From: Chinchilla lanigera
Lineage: Eukaryota > Chordata > Mammalia > Rodentia > Chinchillidae
Length of the DNA: 64,000 nucleotides
Direction of reading: 5' to 3'
NCBI RefSeq assembly: GCF_000276665.1
Contig: NW_004955402.1
Span: 5,442,823-5,506,822, forward strand
Shown here: one piece after another, positions 46,628-59,295 of the stretch
Layout: each line of letters opens with the position of its first letter
Position numbering within the stretch: position 1 is the first letter of the stretch
Notes under the pieces: model-generated
Seen by the model: the letters and a program-made list of their open reading frames with translations, nothing else
Told to the model about the DNA's origin: nothing
Databases searched by the model: none
Translations under genes and position numbers: made by a program

Positions 46628-48150
46628 CACAAGCCTTCGATTTAAGCCATTATACTAATTTTGTGCATTAAATGTAGTTGAAGAACGTTACGTGATGAAG
46701 AACATCTGCCAAGGGTAGGTGGCAGATATTTAGAATACAGTGAGTTAAATTATATGTTGGAACCACAGGACTAAAATATCACCAAACAGCAAAAGGCCTA
46801 CGGCCTTGCTAGTAGGGATGCTGGTCATCTCTGTCAGCTGGGCCCACTGATGGAGCCTGCATCTCTAGGATTGGATCTTGGTGTGGGTTTTACACTCAGG
46901 CCTGTGACGCTTGCCTGCTCCACACGCTTGGGTAGTGATACGATCAGCACAAAGATGCCAAGAAATATAAAGTGGTTCTTTAGTGGCAGATGATCTGAAA
47001 ACGCCCAGAGACTGTTACGTGAAGAAGGAGATAGCACAGCGTGTCCCAGAGGCCCAACTTTCCAAGCGGCCGCTGTTCCTGCAGGGACGCACAGCTGAGA
47101 TTTGTAGCACCTGTGTGGACCGGGGACCCCCTTGTGCTGGTAGCGTCGCTGGTCCCTCTGTCCACGCTCCTGTCTCCCCACCCTCTTTCCATCTCTGCCA
47201 GTGTTGTGGGACTGCAGGTGCCAGGCTCCAGGACGGCTGCTCATGTGGCACAAGTAGCCAGTGGGTCCCTCACCTCTTGCACCACATTGCTCAGTGTGCC
47301 CTGAGAAACCCGGGCTACAGGGCGGGGTATTGAGGGTGTGGGGTGAGGGGTCGCTCCCTGATTCCCAGCTGTCTGTGACCCACTCCTGCATGGCCACCTG
47401 GCACTTCCTCTGACTTCTGTTTTAAAGTGCTGAATGACTTTTCTTTCTTTTTTTCTGCAAGGTTGCAATTATATTTACAGCCCAATCCTGGGTTGACAGT
47501 ATGTACAAGTCCTCACTAAAACATATTTTGTGTATTTTATGCAGTTGGTATCATGTCATTTTGTGCACTTCAAATACAGCATGCACAGTTTTCGTGCCAT
47601 TAATGGAAAAAATCAAATTGTTTGTAAAATAAAATGTGACTTTTATTTTTAGCGATATGGAAGACTAGTATCCTGATTAATACTTCCACCAAGACAACTA
47701 AAATGGAATGATTTTTCTAACAAGAGTGTATTTGTAGCATGATGTTTTAGGTACATTATTGATCATAATAGTAGATTAGCTCATTGTGCAAAGCATTTTG
47801 TGTAACTCCAAAGCATGCTTAATTTAATAGCCCTTCTTAGGGAATAAATCTAGAATATTCATCAGACAATGGCTGGCCTGGCAGTTGCTAGGCAATTATT
47901 CCCTTTTTCTGGGAAGAGGAGTGGCTATAAAGGATTACATCACACATCTATTTTAGGGTATGCTCCCTTTCTTGAAAAATACAAATTAAAATATTTTGAA
48001 GGTTTTTTATTTGATTTCACTTGTCTCTTACTGCTGACATTTTACTCTTCCCTTAGGAGGCAAAATAAAGTGAGATTCCCATACAAACTTTACAAAAGAA
48101 AAATGGCACATTCAAAGTTTCAGCAATTGCTGCTGTCATTTGAGGTGTTA
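46628..48150. other. Unassigned stretch
   Basis: Holds the longest open frame outside the CpG island (46834-47397, minus, 187 codons), with no recognisable domain and heavily overlapped on the other strand. I do not call it coding. Confidence 0.35.
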
Positions 48151-48210
48151 CTTTTCTAATATTTCCTCCACTTGTTTGAAAATCTTTTCTAATATTTCCT
48201 CCACATGTTT
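48151..48210. repeat. 27-bp direct repeat, one mismatch
   Basis: Copies at 48151-48177 and 48184-48210 (both beginning CTTTTCTAATATTTCCTCC), differing only at A/T in the CCAC[T/A]TG step and separated by 6 bp. Confidence 0.95.
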
Positions 48211-48228
48211 TATCCATAAGTATCATCC

Positions 48229-48597
48229 TGTGGTGTGGCCTGAATATTTGTGTTTATTTCCTCCATCCTCCAAGTTCATGTTGAAATCCTAACCCCCAAG
48301 AAGTGGTATCTGTAGGCTGGTCATTTGAGGAGCTGGTTCAGTCAGGATGGTCGAGCACTCCTACACAGGATTAGCTTCCTTACACAAGAGGCCCCTGGAG
48401 CTCCCCCAGCCCTCCTACCACCCAGGAGGGTAAAGAGACTATATCCCGGAACCAGGAAACACGCCTCACCAGATACCAGATCTGACAGTGCCTTTGTCTC
48501 AGGCATCTTGGCCTCCAGAAGTGTAAGGGATACATTTCTATTGTTTGTAAGTTATGAAGTTTATGGTATTTTGCTTTAGCAGCTTAAACAGACTTTT
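48229..48597 (+). mobile_element. MLT1-type MaLR solo LTR (sense)
   Basis: Consensus order is clear: GGCCTGAATATTTGTGTTTA, TGTTGAAATCCTAACCCCCA, ACACAAGAGGCCCCTGGAGC, GGAACCAGGAAACACGCCTC, ATACCAGATCTGACAGTGCC, GGCCTCCAGAAGTGTAAGGG, GTTATGAAGTTTATGGTATT and TAGCAGCTTAAACAGAC. Near full length. No adjoining retroviral genes. Confidence 0.9.
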
Positions 48598-48723
48598 TTG
48601 TAAGCGCAAAAGAAAGACACTAAGGTGTGCAGATTTTGTGAATATTTATAAATGGAAAGGAATAGAGAGAATAGAAAAGGTGATAGTTGGATGGATGGTA
48701 TTGAACTTTTAGCTATTTTATTG

Positions 48724-48724
48724 A

Positions 48725-48770
<46 letters not shown>
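48724..48770. repeat. (CT)n microsatellite
   Basis: CT dinucleotides interrupted once by TTT near 48748. Confidence 0.98.
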
Positions 48771-48799
48771 GCCTGTGTGTCTCTAAAACATCCTTTCCT

Positions 48800-49258
48800 T
48801 TATAATTTTTTTTTGTTTTATTTTTAAAAACTGTCATACAGTACTTTGACCTTTTTGTATATGCTTTTCTTTTTTATGTATAAAGTCATGTAACTACTAT
48901 AACAGTTAGGGTACTAAACAGCGCTACCACTACCAAAAGTCTCCCTCCTGCTGCCCCTGTGGTCAAATCGAGCCCCTGGTGACCACCCGCCTCGGCTAGG
49001 GCTTGCGTTTCCGAGAGCAGCCTGCAGATGGCGTCATTTGTGTGGCACGATATGTAATCTTAGGAGAGTGGCTTCTTTCCCTCAGCACAGTGCCTTCCTG
49101 GTTGCATGTATCAATTCTGAGTTCCTTTTGATTGCTGAGTTATTATTTCACCCTACTCAGGTACCAGAGCGATTTTGCCCACTCTCCTCTCAGTGGATGT
49201 TTTGATTGTCCCCAACTTTTGGCAGTTATGAATGTCTGCCACGAAGATTCATATACAG

Positions 49259-49345
<87 letters not shown>

Positions 49346-49520
49346 TTTCCACTTCCCTAGGGTCCGTGTCCAAGAGCACAGCCCCACTGGGTCAGATAGT
49401 AGGAGCTTGTAAGAATCTGCCGGACGTCCAGGGCACTCTGCCCTCTGTGCTCTCACCAGCAGCTCAGCCGCGGTCCAGTAGCTCCGTGTGCTCCTCAGGA
49501 CTGACGTTACTATTCACTGA
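48800..49520 (-). mobile_element. Old LINE-1 (L1M) 3' region, antisense, split by a microsatellite
   Basis: AGTCATGTAACTACTATAAC, CCCTGGTGACCACCCGCC, GTGGCTTCTTTCCCTCAGC, GTTGCATGTATCAATTCTGA, TTTTGATTGCTGAGTTATTA, TTGTCCCCAACTTTTGGCAG then TTATGAATG, and CCCACTGGGTCAGATAGTAG follow reversed L1M order. The (GT)n(GA)n block at 49260-49344 has expanded inside it. Confidence 0.8.
49260..49344. repeat. (GT)n(GA)n compound microsatellite
   Basis: About 20 GT units (49260-49298) switch directly to about 23 GA units (49299-49343). Alternating dipeptide open frames across it are artefacts. Confidence 0.98.
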
Positions 49521-51098
49521 CCTTGTTCAAATAGAAGAATGTAGTCCTAGGTTGAGTTCCGAACAAGGAAAGAAAGACACTCCATACAGTAGCTCACTGA
49601 TGACTCCGCAGAGCTGAGGTGCTTTGGAAGATGTCCCTGAGAACCGCCTCCCTGAAACGTTTCGCAGGTAGCTCAGGCATCCTGTCTTTGTCCCCTTCTG
49701 GCCATGCTTCGAAAGCCCAAAGGAAAAAGGATCTGGAAGAAAATGGACAGAATCAGAGGGATCTGCGAAAGAACGGAACAGTTTGCATTCTCTCTCTTCT
49801 TCCATTTTCTCCCTCCTTTCCCTTCGGTGAAGAATAAATGTGGCATTCCTCCTTTTAATTCAAATTCAAATTCAAAAGTTTCTCCTTTAAACTCAAATTA
49901 ATACCTACCCTGAGGAGGACAAACCACATTTTTCTCCTCTGAACAGTGATGGAAGAAAAAAATAAGTTTTAGCAAAAACAAGTTGCGATCATCAAAGGAT
50001 CTCTGTGTTTGTCTAGATCGCTGTGCCTCCAGCTGAGAACCTGATTCATGTCCTTGAGGTAGCCGGAGTCGCTCTCCTGGCAGGAGTCCTCATTAGCTCA
50101 GCAACGATCCCCCCAGAAATGTGTATACAGTTCTGAAGAGGAGTAGACCCTTTCATTCTTTAAAACCGTAGAAGAAAATACTGAGAAAATCTAGGATTTG
50201 GGAAATTGATCTCTGAAGCACAACTCTGAGGAGATTGGGTGCACACAATCTGTAGGAAGCTTTCTGTGGGTGGCCTGCATGTGCTTTTTATAACAAGTAT
50301 AGATGAGACTTCACAGAACTAAAGCATCGTCTGCACATAATTAAGTGTGCTTAATGGCACGCCAAATCTTGTATTTTATAACTTTATGATCAAAAATATA
50401 AATTATTTGCTTAATTACTCTATTTTTATGTTATCATGTCCTGGTCACCTTAACATATAAATAACTACGTATTATTGTAGCCCAAACACCATCTTTATTA
50501 ATCTTTTACAAGTGACTCAAGTCATTTTAGTAATTTTTTTTGGTGGGGGGAGTTGACAGGGAAAGGAGTCTGATCTGGTTTGCTAAATATTGCGGTGGTT
50601 TCCTGTAATCATTAGCATTTATAAGAGTATACTGCGTAATGAGTTGACACCATAAAATTAACTTTGAATTCTCCTCAATGAAAAGAGGAAATTATGATCA
50701 ACTCTTTTTATGTCTGTAGCTGTAATAAATCCCTAGTATCATATACTCAGTCATTTAATTATTTATGGGAACATAGTGTGCCTACACTCCGCTAAGTGCA
50801 ATGTGGCACCAATACTGAAATATCCATCTCTCAGATGAATTCATTTTCCCATCTACATAGTGATCATTTTTTATCGAACTAAGTCATAAATACTTAGATG
50901 CCTGAAAACATATCTTGCAGTAACTGGCCCTACCCTTTATTTTCTTCCAAAAATAAAACCATCATATTTATTAATGAGTTCCATTTGGCAAGTCTCAGAA
51001 TCTTACTGAAATAGTTTGCTTTTTTCAGCTTGTCACAAAATTTAGAGAAAGCGGGACCTATCACTTACTTAGAGCAGACAGCTGGGCTTCAGCTCCCA
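49521..51098. other. Unassigned AT-rich stretch
   Basis: A tiny AATTC(A) tandem run (about 49858-49875: AATTCAAATTCAAATTCAAA) is the only structure noted. No gene. Confidence 0.35.
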
Positions 51099-51113
51099 GA
51101 GACACAGATTTCT

Positions 51114-51220
51114 TTTTTTTTTTTTTTTTTTTTTTTGGTTTTTCTCCGGTACCGGGAACCGAACTCACAACCTTGCGCTTGCCAGGCAGGCGATTTGCCA
51201 CTGAGCTGAATCCCCAGCCC
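51114..51220 (-). mobile_element. ID SINE (antisense), TSD-flanked, young
   Basis: Plus strand reads T-run, TTTCTCCGGTACCGGGAACC, GAACTCACAACCTTGCGCTT, GCCAGGCAGGCGATTTGCCA, CTGAGCTGAATCCCCAGCCC: an entire ID element inverted, retaining tRNA-type A and B boxes. Target-site duplication GAGACACAGATTTCT is exact at 51099-51113 and 51221-51235. Same subfamily as those at 54.6 and 61.6 kb. Confidence 0.95.
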
Positions 51221-51235
51221 GAGACACAGATTTCT

Positions 51236-52790
51236 GATGTTTGCCCTCCACTACCTCTGTCACCTTTGACAGTGAACTTAACCACCCTATGCTTTAGTTT
51301 TCTTATTCAAAGTATGAAAGTGGGTACAGTGCCTAAATCAAGGAGCGGTATTTCCACCTTTTAACTCTCCATCCATACGTCTAGATTTGTCAACATGCAT
51401 GTAGGTCATGTACTTCCAATTTGATTTTTGAAAATGTTATCATAATAACATTAGCCAACTCATTCACGACTAGGGAAAGGCCATTTCCACACCCTTCAAG
51501 GCATATTTTTAAAAATGTGGCTTATAAAACTTTTTTCCTTTGGAGTTGTATCTTCAGGGTACTAATTCTAAAATTGAAATTACTACTTCTGGGGCCACAA
51601 GCACTTTTGTGTCCCTCATTGACTGCTGCGTGGTGGGTCTCTATGTGTACTGCACTCAGTTACAGGAATTTATATGACTCCTTGCTACCCCTGCCAGCAT
51701 TAGATTTATTATTTTAATTTATGTTTCCTCCTGCAGTGGGTTTGAGATGGCACCTTATATGTGTTTCAATTTGTGCTGCCCTTGCTGTCTGTGAAGCTGA
51801 ATATTGTTTTAAAGTGTGCTATTTTAGTATTCTTTTGTGTGAACTAAATTTTACTCTTGTCAAGTTGAGTTTAGGCTTTACCTGGAGGAGTTTAAGCAGT
51901 TACTTCTAATAGGCTTACATTCACAGTATGGGAAATGGTGTTGTGAGAGTTTCTCTGTTTTATTCTCCTCTTAGTTCTCATTTTAATGCTGTACAGAGTG
52001 GCTTTATTTCCCTAAATTAATGACATGTAATAGATTACGAGTTAAGCAAACAAGAGCTCCTCTCTAGAATTAAAACTCTCTGTCTCTCCTTGAAGCTTTT
52101 CCTGATTGCTTTTACACCATTTGGAGATGATTATAAATGACAGCTGAGGAACAGAAGCAAGAAAAAGAGGAAGGGATTTTGTGGCCGTCCCTGGTCCAGG
52201 CAGCCTGGGGACCATCCCTGCTTCCTCATCCCTGCATAAGATTATTCTCTGTCCTAAGTGATTTCCCACATAGATAATGACTCACAGGACCTAATTTTCA
52301 CGTTCAAGATACATACATATTAAAATCTACATTAGGGAATTTTATAAATGTTATAAACCAAAATATAGGATGTACTCCCAAGAAATGGCTGAGGATATTT
52401 GAATACGTTGCAGTCTTGCTGTTTAGTCCTGCACAGGTACAGAGCTGATGAACTGTGAGGTTTCTGAGTGGATTGAAGACTGATAACTCTGATTACCTGG
52501 GACACTGAGGGTTCGAAGACTGAGCCTGTTTTTCCGACATTTCCTGCCTGAAAATGCGTCATGTTGTCAGGCTTCATGGAGTAGATTGAATAACCAAGCT
52601 GCCAAACGATTATCTCCAAAAATAACTTACCTCCCCCTACATGAGGTTCTGTTTATTCTAAACAATGCCACACACGATCACAAGATAATGAAATCCATTG
52701 CTTTTATAAAGAATCATTTAAACTGCTTGTGTCATGTGATCCTTGCCTCCTATAGTTCTCTGTCCAGTATACTTGGTCAAATAGATGCCC
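51236..52790. other. Unassigned stretch
   Basis: No gene or repeat family recognised in 1.5 kb. Confidence 0.35.
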
Positions 52791-52794
52791 TTTT

Positions 52795-53425
52795 AAAATA
52801 TTTTATTTATGCCTCACTAGTGCGTGTTTCGCATACACAATGATCGCATTCCTCATGGGGAGTTTGTACCTGCCGTGACATGTCTGAAGTCTCCCTTTCC
52901 CACTCCCCTCCCTCACTTTAACACTTCCCTTCTCTCCATTTACAAAAGCCCTGTTTCCGTTTTTCCCTTCAATTACCTTCTTTTTAAAAAAAAAAAAATT
53001 CCTCCTCCTTTCCTTTCCTTCCCTCCCCCGTGGTCCCCTTTCCATTTGAACATGTTCCTCCTACTTCCTAATACTCATCTTCATTTTGCTCCTTATTTAC
53101 ACTTTGGGTTTCTAACACAAGGACAATAATGTGATATTTAAACTTGTGTGTCCAATTTATTTCACTTAAGATTGTGATTTCAAGATACATCCATTTACCT
53201 CAAAATGTCTCAAGTTTATTCTTCTTCACGGCAGAGTAGTACTCCACTGTACGTAAATACCACATTTTCTTTATCCATTTATCTATTGATGGGCATACAG
53301 GCGGTTTCCAAGATTTTTCTGTTATGAACTGTGCAGGTATAAGCCTGGGAACGCATGGATCACTGTGGGATGATGGCTTTAGCTCTTTGGGGAAGATACC
53401 TAGGAGGGGAATAGATGCCTTAAAA
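52795..53425 (-). mobile_element. LINE-1 3' end (antisense), 5'-truncated
   Basis: Minus-strand 53200-53280 encodes KMWYLRTVEYYSAVKKNKLE, the LINE-1 ORF2 C-terminal motif. The 3' UTR (53199 down to 52795) aligns by landmarks with copies at 4.0 and 8.0 kb, including the CTAGTGCGTGTTTCGCATAC start and the pyrimidine-rich centre. ORF2 sequence continues to about 53425, then stops. Confidence 0.88.
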
Positions 53426-54598
53426 ACATAGAATATGAAATACACCAAAATACCAAAATGTACTCTAACTGAATTGTTGAAATATGGAGCAAATTTTCCT
53501 CAGGATTTATTTAAGTTTTGGATATATCTCCCAGGATCCTTTTGTGCAGCAGGTTGCTCATTCCGTTGTGAATTGTAGAAAATGTAAGGCAGGAGGACAA
53601 ACAAGAAAACCAACAGGCGCTGCAGAGACACAGAGGGACTAGTGTGAGGGGAGGCTGTTAGCACCCCCGGGCTGACATAGTAAGAGGAGAAAATACAGAG
53701 CGGGCCAGGCCGCTGAGAGCTGGGGGAGCAGGAGAGAGGCATCCAACCAGAGCTGCCCTCGAAGCTGCATGAAGGGCCCGCACGTGGCGGAAGTCTCAGC
53801 TTCCTCTGTGCTTCAGCTCTTGCTGGAGAGAGAGGTCCCCTCATCCGCAGTCCGTCTAAGGTCTTATGTGGCTCTTAGCTGCATTAGCACAAGTGCCGAG
53901 TAACGAGAGAGAAAAGCATAAACATTTTGTTAATGCACTTGAGGTCATCACAAGAGAGCGACGTCTGAAGAAATGGCAGAAGCCTGCCACTGTCGTGCTG
54001 TTTAGATGAAGAGCAATCAGTGTGTGAAGGAATGAGGAATGCAGGACCGACGGTCACTGTCCGAGGGTAAGAAGTGCTGAGGCGTTGTGAAGATACGGCG
54101 GGCAAGGGCAGAGCTTGCGGAGGACAACGTTCCTTCAGGGCTTGTTTACTCGGGTTTCGCACAGCTTCAGTAACTAGATTTTGGTGACCAAGGTACTTTC
54201 CAGCCTGGACTTGGGAAGGACATCCTCCCAAGAGCAACACCATGACTGCTGGATGCGGGGGAAGATCGGCCAAATGGCATTTTCTACAGCTGCAGATAGT
54301 CAAGCGATTTCAGCTTGGAATAATCACCAGTTCAGCTTTTTGGGGGTGGCATCTCCTCAACTCTGTCGCTCTTTGGCCAGAGGTCAACCCACAGCAGAGC
54401 GTCAGGGAGCCTAGGAGATAAGGCTGGGCTATGGGAGCGGGGAACCGCCTCGCCTAAAAGTATCTATTACGGAGAAACTAGGGAGATGGCCCTGAGACCT
54501 AACAGAGTAAGAAACACGATGGAACTCTGAGGTTCTCTCTGAGGAAATACACTGGTGAACAACTGCAAAACACCAGTGTGCTGGAGAAACCTTTACCT
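53426..54598. other. Unassigned stretch
   Basis: Nothing recognised. Open frames on the minus strand (53500-53844, 53884-54303) lack motifs. Confidence 0.35.
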
Positions 54599-54618
54599 TT
54601 TAAATAGATCAGCCCCCA

Positions 54619-54721
54619 GGGGCTGGGGATTTAGCTCAGCGGCAAAAGCGCCTGCCTGGCAAGCGCAAGGTCGTGAGTTCGGTTCCCGGTACCGGAAAAA
54701 AACCAAAAAAAAAAAAAAAAC
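54619..54721 (+). mobile_element. ID SINE (sense), TSD-flanked, young
   Basis: GGGGCTGGGGATTTAGCTCA, GCGGCAAAAGCGCCTGCCTG, AAGGTCGTGAGTTCGGTTCC and a 25-base A-rich tail broken by CC. The A box (TTAGCTCAGCGG) and B box (GTTCGGTTCCC; consensus GGTTCRANNCC) are well preserved. Target-site duplication TTAAATAGATCAGCCC is exact at 54600-54615 and 54723-54738. Confidence 0.97.
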
Positions 54722-54738
54722 ATTAAATAGATCAGCCC

Positions 54739-55480
54739 TTGTGTGACTTATCTCAGAGATAAATATTTAACATTTTTCCAAATGATTTGATTTCTGGGTG
54801 CAAGAAAGTAGGGAGGACGTCCCACATCAGCAGTAGTTCTACCCCGGCGGAAGCAGCATCCCCTTCTTGTAACTTTCAACTACAGACTCCAATCCGGCAA
54901 AACGAAGACCTCAAAAAAGAACAAATACTGAAATGTACTGTGAAGTGAGGCATGTTTATTTATTTGCCTTTTTTCCCTTTAGATTTCCATTTCTGAGTCT
55001 TCTTTCTTGAAAAGTATCAGACAATTCCTGAAGGGATAAAAAGATCATTATCTTAACTTTGGGGAAATTTATCTCCTCTAAATAAAGAAAGCATCGGCTG
55101 GTACAGTCTGAGTTATTCAGTCCTGCCGTGCAATTTCTGAGTCATTGCCTCCTGCTGTACTTAGCATTATATTCATTTTTTTCATTCAGGGCAGTCTTGT
55201 CTTTGAAATTGTATGCCTCTGGTTTTTAATTTGTTACAGATTCCCACTTTGAATCAGATGAAATAATTAGACACGTTGGGATATCTCACCATTGGTGGTT
55301 GTAAGTCATTTTCATATATTTGTTGATTACAGCAGTAAAATCCCCCCCTCCGCCTTGCAATAGAAAGAAGCATAAAACATTACTGAAAGCAGACTGCCAT
55401 TATTGAATACCACAAGCTTTTTATCTTTTGTTTGTTCTTTTCTTCATAGCTCATTTTATTCCAGAAAGAACTCTAGAATA
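54739..55480. other. Unassigned AT-rich stretch
   Basis: Nothing recognised. Confidence 0.35.
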
Positions 55481-55484
55481 ATCT

Positions 55485-55630
55485 TTCTTGATAGGTAATG
55501 ATCCTTATATCACAATTACAACTAATAATTTCTCTTGGCAGATGAGGCAAAGAAGGTCAGGGAATTAAGTAACTTCGTGAAACTATAAGTGACCCCAGTA
55601 TTTAAGTTAAAACTTGCTTTCACACCAATA
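55485..55630 (+). repeat. MIR fragment
   Basis: GGCAGATGAGGCAAAGAAGG, GGGAATTAAGTAACTTCGTG and AACTTGCTTTCACACC fit the MIR core and 3' order. Confidence 0.6.
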
Positions 55631-57515
55631 AAAATGAGATGATCTGCAAATGTTAAACGCAATACCATGCAAGCAATGAAATCCCTCTTCCACCTAACGC
55701 TCAGTGTTGTGAGATCACAGCCTGTCTCCTACAGGATACATCTTACTGCAGCGAAGTTATGCAAGGTAAGCATCTGTTCACTACAAAAATGGACCCTGGG
55801 GAAGCTGAGTGACTTAGCGACCCTGGCAGATCCTGCAGGGTTGAATGTGGGAAACGCAGGTCTGGCTAGTTGGCAGCCGTTTTCTGCGGTGCCCTCATTT
55901 CTCGTGGCGTTATAGGTGGGTCACAGTGTGCCTGTGGTGCAGGTCACACACGTGCTGGGTGCCATGAGAGCCATTTTCTAGAACTACATCTCTAAAAATG
56001 GCTCCTCTGTAAATTTTCCAGGTATTTATCCTCTGAAAAACATAGCACAGCTCCTCGATTCTGAGATGCTGTGTGATTAGCTCATCAATTTAATGACGGT
56101 TTTTAAGGGGGAAAATCATTATCCCATGAAATCTCTGAATCAGTTTCCCATCCCACTAGGTGTGTAGAGATATTCGGAAGTGAGTCTATGTTAGAAATGA
56201 ACAAATGAAGAATTGGTCCTGGCATGTTTTCTGGAAGTAAACTTTTTCCTTTATGGTCAGCTAAATCCAGATGAGATTCTGCCAATGAAAAGGTAGGAAA
56301 ACAGCCTACTGATTTTGAGTTGTGATTCTCTGATGTGGTTTACTCATGATTTGGGTAAATGGGTCTTAAGATGTGTGCAGGGAGCATTTAGGACACCCTA
56401 CCTCACCCCATCCCAGCACGCAAGGGCCCCAGAGTCCAGGAGACATAGCTCAAATGACAACTCTGTCACTAAGTCATTCAGCTTCTGGGGTCCATTTTGC
56501 AGTGAGTGGATGCTTACCTATTGCGTGAGTTTCTTCTCCTCTAAAGCTGTATTAAGTTGGTGTAGTAAGCACACAGCTTCTTGGGCTTGGGGAGCTGCGC
56601 TCTCCTTTCAGTTTAGGGCAGCTGATTTAGGCTGAGGACCTCGCTCAGTGTCTGGCACATGGTAGAGAGTGTCACTGTCATTGTCCTGCATGGCTGTGTG
56701 GCCTTGGATCTCAGCCACCTTACCTGGGAGTTTGAAATGCAAATATTCCTCATTTGATGACCTAGTGTTTAACAGCTACTCAGACTTCTGATGGCAGTGC
56801 GTTGTTTGGACGTAGGATCTTTTTTTTGTACAGCTCTGCACATCCTGCTTATAGAGCCTCGGTGTCTTTGTACAGTACCCCTTGTCAGTACTGTAAGTGT
56901 TGCCGGTTGTGTTGTACAGTAGAGGAACTAGCTCTACGTTGTTATGCGTTACAGTGCTGCATGTAAGTTATACAAGTAAAGGCAAAGTCATCAAGAGGGA
57001 GTTCCCTTTGACCATCTCTTTGTTCTGAACACTGTAACGTGCACACTGCATACAACGCCTCACTTAGAGCCCAGTCCACTTACCGACCTAGCCGCAGGCC
57101 CAGAACTCAGTTGTTCCGTGAGAACAGCTCTAACATGTGAAAAGTCACAGGCAGTTACTCCCCGGACCTGGATCTCAGGAACTGCAGAGCTTCTGGCGCC
57201 CGTCTCTATTTAATAGCCCTCCTCCATAGTAGCAAGGCTGTCCCGCTGCATGGCCCTTTGGTGGCCCTGGGCGCCCATGGTTTTCATCCCTGCTGCCCGT
57301 GGGGCCCTGCCCAGCTGTCTGCAGCGACGCCTAGACCCGCCTTCTCCGCGCACCCCTCTGTCCCCACAGAGAGCCCAGCGCACGCCGAGTCCTGTGTCCC
57401 TCCGGGATCTCCGGGAAATGTTCCTACTTTGCACTTACACTTTTACGACTTATGCTTTTAAAGTCTGTGGGACATTTAAATTTTTATAAGAGGTTAAAAC
57501 ACTTAAAGTGAAAAT
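55631..57515. other. Unassigned stretch
   Basis: A GC-richer patch at 57235-57420 has no splice sites or motif I trust. Nothing else recognised. Confidence 0.35.
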
Positions 57516-57519
57516 TGCC

Positions 57520-57665
57520 ATTTGGGCCGTACTTCCAGCTCGGTCACAAACTATTTGTGTAGGATCAATAAGTCACTTACCCCTTCAAGGTTCTGTTTCT
57601 GCACTGCTAAAATGTGGCTCATTTCTGTGCTGCTTCACAGAACCTACGTTCTCCATATTGAAATT
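57520..57665 (-). repeat. MIR fragment (antisense)
   Basis: AATAAGTCACTTACCCCTTC, AAGGTTCTGTTTCTGCACTG and CTAAAATGTGGCTC match reversed MIR 'caagtcacttaacctct...cctcagtttcctcatctgtaaaatggg'. Confidence 0.65.
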
Positions 57666-58790
57666 GTTTGGGCCCTTGTTAAAAAAAAAAAAAACCACCA
57701 AGTTACACTGGTAGTAGTTAGAAAGCTTTAGTTTTAGAATATCCTTAACCGTGCACTGTTTAGCATTGAAAAAGGAAACAGCTGTTGAATGTTCAGCAAA
57801 ATTAAATTGTAAGCGCCAGCTGCGGTTCGAGGCTCCAGGAAAATATATATGCAAATCGCAGACCCCTCCCGGCAGCTGCCAGGATTTTGGCCCTCCGCGG
57901 GGTCCGTCCCTCAGCCCTTTCTCTCCCGTTTGCGCTGACTCTTGGGGCGCCGGCCCAGCTCTGTCCTCTGGTTCTCCAGCAGCTCATCACTGTCTCTCTG
58001 TTCCGTTCCCTCACGGAACAGGAGCACCCGAGCGGCCACAGCCCGTGGCCTTGGGATTCCAGCTGAGGGAAAACACCTTGGTCTTTGAATTTGAAATCGT
58101 GGGAGGCTGTCTATGAAGACATCAAGAAAACAAACTTTTCTAGTCTGATATGAAATGGAGCATCCCCATCCTTATTTTCTTTTACTTTGCCACATTTTAC
58201 GTGACGGTTACAGGGTAAACTGTAGCATCTTAATCATGTAAAAAATTATATTTCTCTGCTTTGAAGAGCGGATGTCTGGCGGACTGTGTGTACCCGTGGG
58301 GTGGCGGTGGGAGACGCAGACGCTCCAGGCACTTTGCTGCCGCCCCGGACTATCTGAACTGGGTTTCTTCGTGTTTGCGTATCCAGGGCTTGGAGAGGCG
58401 TGGGCTCGGGTTGTTTATCTCTGTGTCGCATTTCCGGCTCTCCCCATGTCCCTTATTTATTGTCCACAGAAAATACTTACCCTTCCATTGTTCTCCAGCC
58501 TCCGTAGCCTCCCGTAGTTCAATCTGAGAGAATGTTCTTGTAGCTGAATTCTCAGCCCCTGGACATCTTCACATCTCGACACTCTGAGGGCAGACCCCCA
58601 AATTGAACAGCTTAGGAAGTCAGATAACAAAAGCCAACTGTAGCAGAACGAGATGCCCCATAAAGTAAGGATAAGAGTTGTTTTGTTATTTTTCGCAGTC
58701 GTGGCTACCATTCAGTAAACACCAGTTCTGAGCCACACTGCATCCATTACATACTAACAGAAATAAAGCTGCAGGGTATTGGGGCTTGTT
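57666..58790. other. Unassigned stretch
   Basis: An A-run at 57680-57694 and a CpG-enriched segment 57890-58040 are present, without gene structure. Confidence 0.35.
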
Positions 58791-58794
58791 TGTT

Positions 58795-58937
58795 AGTTTG
58801 CTTTCTGTCTTTCTGAGACAGTGTCTTGCTATGTAGTTCAGGCCAGCATTGAGCTCATTTTGTAGCCCAGTAGGTCTCTCCTGCCTCAGCCTCCAAGAGT
58901 GCTGGGATTATAGGCGTGCGTCACCACACCCGGCTAA
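58795..58937 (-). mobile_element. B1 SINE (antisense)
   Basis: GAGACAGTGTCTTGCTATGT, AGTTCAGGCCAGCATTGAGC, TCTCCTGCCTCAGCCTCCAA, GTGCTGGGATTATAGGCGTG and CACCACACCCGGCTA give a near-complete antisense B1 including its terminal GCCGGG. Confidence 0.93.
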
Positions 58938-59295
58938 AGCTACAGTTTTGCTCATCCGGTGTTTCACACCACACAAGCAGAAAGATCTGATTTCAAATAA
59001 TGGCTGAGTAGCTTCCTCCAGGTTTACCCTTGGCTGCCACCTACGCATATGCGCCTTTCCCTCCAGAGGAGCAGGACCTGTGGTTGACCAGAGCCTCCCG
59101 TCCCGTGGGCGCTGATGTGGAGCGGGACCAGCTGAGGAGGCACTGTCCAGGCAAAGTAGGAGTTCAGAGTGAATATGGGGACAGGTGTTCCGGGACAGTC
59201 ACACTTACATCAGTCACTCTTGTGTGACCAGCTCTACATTACACCTACTAGAAGGAAATGGCATGGAAAGTTTTAATGACAGGTAGTGAATCTTT

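Noticed and set aside
46834..47397. 187-codon minus-strand open frame
   Set aside because: No recognisable motif, overlapped by plus-strand frames of similar length, and no promoter or splice structure.
49132..49617. 161-codon frame with Cys-Val and Arg-Glu repeats
   Set aside because: Translation of the (GT)n(GA)n microsatellite inside an old LINE-1.
54619..54700. tRNA gene
   Set aside because: A/B boxes are present, but the A-tail, target duplication and multiple copies show an ID retroposon, not a functional tRNA.
54555..54746. 63-codon frame with a Lys-rich tail
   Set aside because: It is the translation of an ID SINE and its A-tail.
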